Source: Chelydra serpentina | Lineage: Eukaryota > Chordata > Testudines > Chelydridae | Assembly (NCBI GenBank): GCA_037349315.1 | Contig: JBAIAC010000272.1 | Coordinates: forward strand, 248,001 to 312,000 | DNA: 64,000 nucleotides | Direction: 5' to 3' | Shown here: piece after piece, positions 62,431 to 64,000 of the stretch | Position numbering within the stretch: position 1 is the first letter of the stretch | How the letters are laid out: each line of letters starts with the position of its first letter | Made by a program: the position numbers and the translations under genes | The notes under the pieces: generated by a model | What the model was told of the DNA's origin: nothing | Databases searched by the model: none | The model's input: the letters and a program-made list of their open reading frames with translations, nothing else

Positions 62431-63240
62431 TTTAGAAGCAACCATCTCCCCTTATGGTACAATGAGAGACCAAAGGGTAGGAATAAATGGTACATTTTCT
62501 CAATGGAGAGGGGTAACTAGTGGTGTTCCCCAAGGGTCAGTCCTAGGACCAATCCTATTCGACTTATTCATAAATGATTTGGAAGAAGGGGTAAACAGTG
62601 AGGTGGCAAAGTTTGCAGATGATACTAAGCTGCTCAAGATAGTTAAGACCAAAGCAGACTGTGAAGAACTACAAAAGATCTCACAAAACTAAATGATTGG
62701 GCAATAAAATGGCGAATGACATTTAATGTGGCTAAATGTAAAGTAATGCACATTGGAAAAAATAACCCCAACTATACATACAATATGATGGGGGCTAATT
62801 TAGCTACAACTAATCAGGAAAAAGATCTTGGAGTCATCGTGGATAGTTCTCTACAGATGTCCATGCAGTGTGCAGCGGCAGTCAAAAAAGCAAACGGGAT
62901 GTTAGGAATAATTTAAAAAGGGATAGAGAATAAGACGGAGAATATCTTACTGCCCCTATACAAATCCATAGTGCGCCCACATCTTGAATACTGCGTACAA
63001 TTGTGGTCTCATCTCAAAAAGGATATACTGGCATTAGAAAAGGTTCAGAGAAGGGCAACTAAAATGATTAGGGGTCTGGAATGGGTCCCATATGAGGAGA
63101 GATTAAAGAGGCTAGGACTTTTTAGCTTGGAAAAGAGGAGACTAAGGGGGGTATGATAGAAGTATATAAATTTATGAGTGGTGTGGAGGAAGTGAATAAG
63201 GAAAAGTTATTTACTTGTTCCCATACTATAAGAACTAGGG
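62430..63240 (+). pseudogene. Old CR1-type LINE RT fragment
   Basis: RT coding sequence broken into pieces: [22 protein letters not shown] and KFADDTKLL (catalytic FADD retained), a stop, then VAKCKVMHIGKNN and EKDLGVIVDSSLQMS, another stop, then [13 protein letters not shown] and [15 protein letters not shown]. At least two stops or frame changes. It stops abruptly at the right arm of the bounding inverted repeat. Confidence 0.9.
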
Positions 63241-63242
63241 GT

Positions 63243-64000
63243 TGTGTGCATTACCCCACGTGGCCACCCGGTGTCACTGTCGCTTGTTCGTTGGGGGCGG
63301 GGCGAGAGCAGAAAGTTGTGGGGGTTGCAGAACAGGGTTTAGTTAATTTAATGTCACGATCCCCCCAGGCCCTTTCCCTGCAGACACACACCCGACATTC
63401 TGCCATGCTGGGGAAACGCGTCATCTCTTTACTCCAGTGGGGACCTGGCCCCTCCTGCCGGGGCTCAGCCCAGAGACATTTTCCAGCCTCCCCAGTAATA
63501 CAGTCTGTGAAGGAAACGCTAGAAAGGAGCAGAAGCAAAGGGGCTGGGCAGGCTCCATAGGGGACACCGGCTCCCCCTGTTCCCTCCTGGGCCCCGGCCA
63601 AGCCCTGCTGCTGGCAGAGAACAGCCGCCCCATCACCACCCCTGAGGCAGCCACGTCTCGGGGCTCCCCAAACAGCCCCCACCACCCCCGACCCCCTTTG
63701 GGGAGTGACTCGGGGCAGCAATTCCCCACCCGAACGAGGACAAAGGGCTGCAGATAAACTGCCGGGGGGGGGAACATCCCAAATCTGGGGAGAATGTAAA
63801 TGGCCGTTGGAGACTGATGGAGAAAATGGGGCAAAAGAAGAGACGGGAGAGTCCGTCATTGTGGGATTTTTGTAGCCACGTGGTGAGGGGAGAGCAAAGG
63901 GGAAGAAGCGGAGAGAGAATTGTGATCAGTGTGTGAGAGGGACGTGGCACAAGGATGAAAACAGCGCCACACACACACAGACACACACACAGTAACACAC
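63243..64000 (-). repeat. Right arm of window-bounding inverted repeat
   Basis: Reverse complement of 1449-2200, running off the window edge inside the CA microsatellite. Contains only a partial 57-bp monomer at its left edge. Confidence 0.88.

Noticed and set aside
1..64000. rRNA, snRNA or bacterial-type genes and operons
   Set aside because: No 5S, U-series or other stable RNA signature apart from tRNAs was seen; promoters and gene layout are eukaryotic.

Overview
The window is nuclear DNA of a vertebrate, most likely a turtle or a close sauropsid relative. CR1 LINE ends dominate. There are also a Penelope-like element, MIR-like SINEs, short inverted-repeat elements whose ends start GGGTGACCAGA, a class I endogenous retrovirus, and many dispersed eukaryotic tRNA genes with internal A and B boxes. 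I see no host protein-coding gene. Almost every long open frame lies in a minisatellite whose period is a multiple of three (57 or 36 bp), or in a transposable element.

The locus is a tRNA gene cluster: 34 tRNA genes, pseudogenes and relics on both strands. They comprise Glu, Gly (2 relics), Ser-UGA (1 good, 1 broken), Arg-CCU, Thr-AGU, Thr-UGU, Gln (4), Lys-UUU (4, two without an anticodon loop), Ser-AGA, Ser-GCU (2), Arg-UCG (4, one changed to UCA), Phe relic, initiator Met (1 good, 1 relic), Lys-CUU-like (3), Ala-UGC (2), Asn, elongator Met and a doubtful Asn relic. Most sit in segmental duplications that carry the tRNA with its flanks in direct or inverted orientation.

Layout. 0-4.1 kb: GC-box minisatellite, TG microsatellite, one arm of an inverted repeat whose other arm ends the window, and a 57-bp satellite. 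4.3-7.6 kb: a Gly/Ser tRNA duplication holding a Penelope insertion, then a promoter-like module holding a CR1. 8-20 kb: LINE, SINE and MITE fragments, LTRs and single tRNAs. 21.6-23.9 kb: second copies of the Gly/Ser unit and the promoter-like module, plus a 36-bp VNTR. 23.9-30.0 kb: a young gamma-like provirus (LTR, decayed gag, open protease-RT-RNase H, integrase with an internal deletion, env nearly gone, LTR). 30-33 kb: Lys-like, Arg, LTR, 46-bp satellite and Gln. 34-38.3 kb: Phe relic, initiator Met and a large G-rich satellite. 39-45 kb: more tRNA units. 45-49 kb: inverted copy of the 30-32.5 kb block. 49-53 kb: inverted copy of the 22-23.8 kb block with a CR1 insertion and an expanded VNTR. 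53-56 kb: Asn, Ala and Met. 56.7-60.4 kb: direct copy of the 45-48 kb block with an expanded 68-bp satellite. 61.9-64 kb: inverted Ser-GCU copy, an old CR1 and the right arm of the bounding inverted repeat.

The duplicates are useful internal controls. For the Penelope element, both intact CR1 insertions and the provirus, the pre-insertion site survives in another copy inside this same window. All alignments and stem checks were done by eye; percent identities and exact duplication edges need computation.
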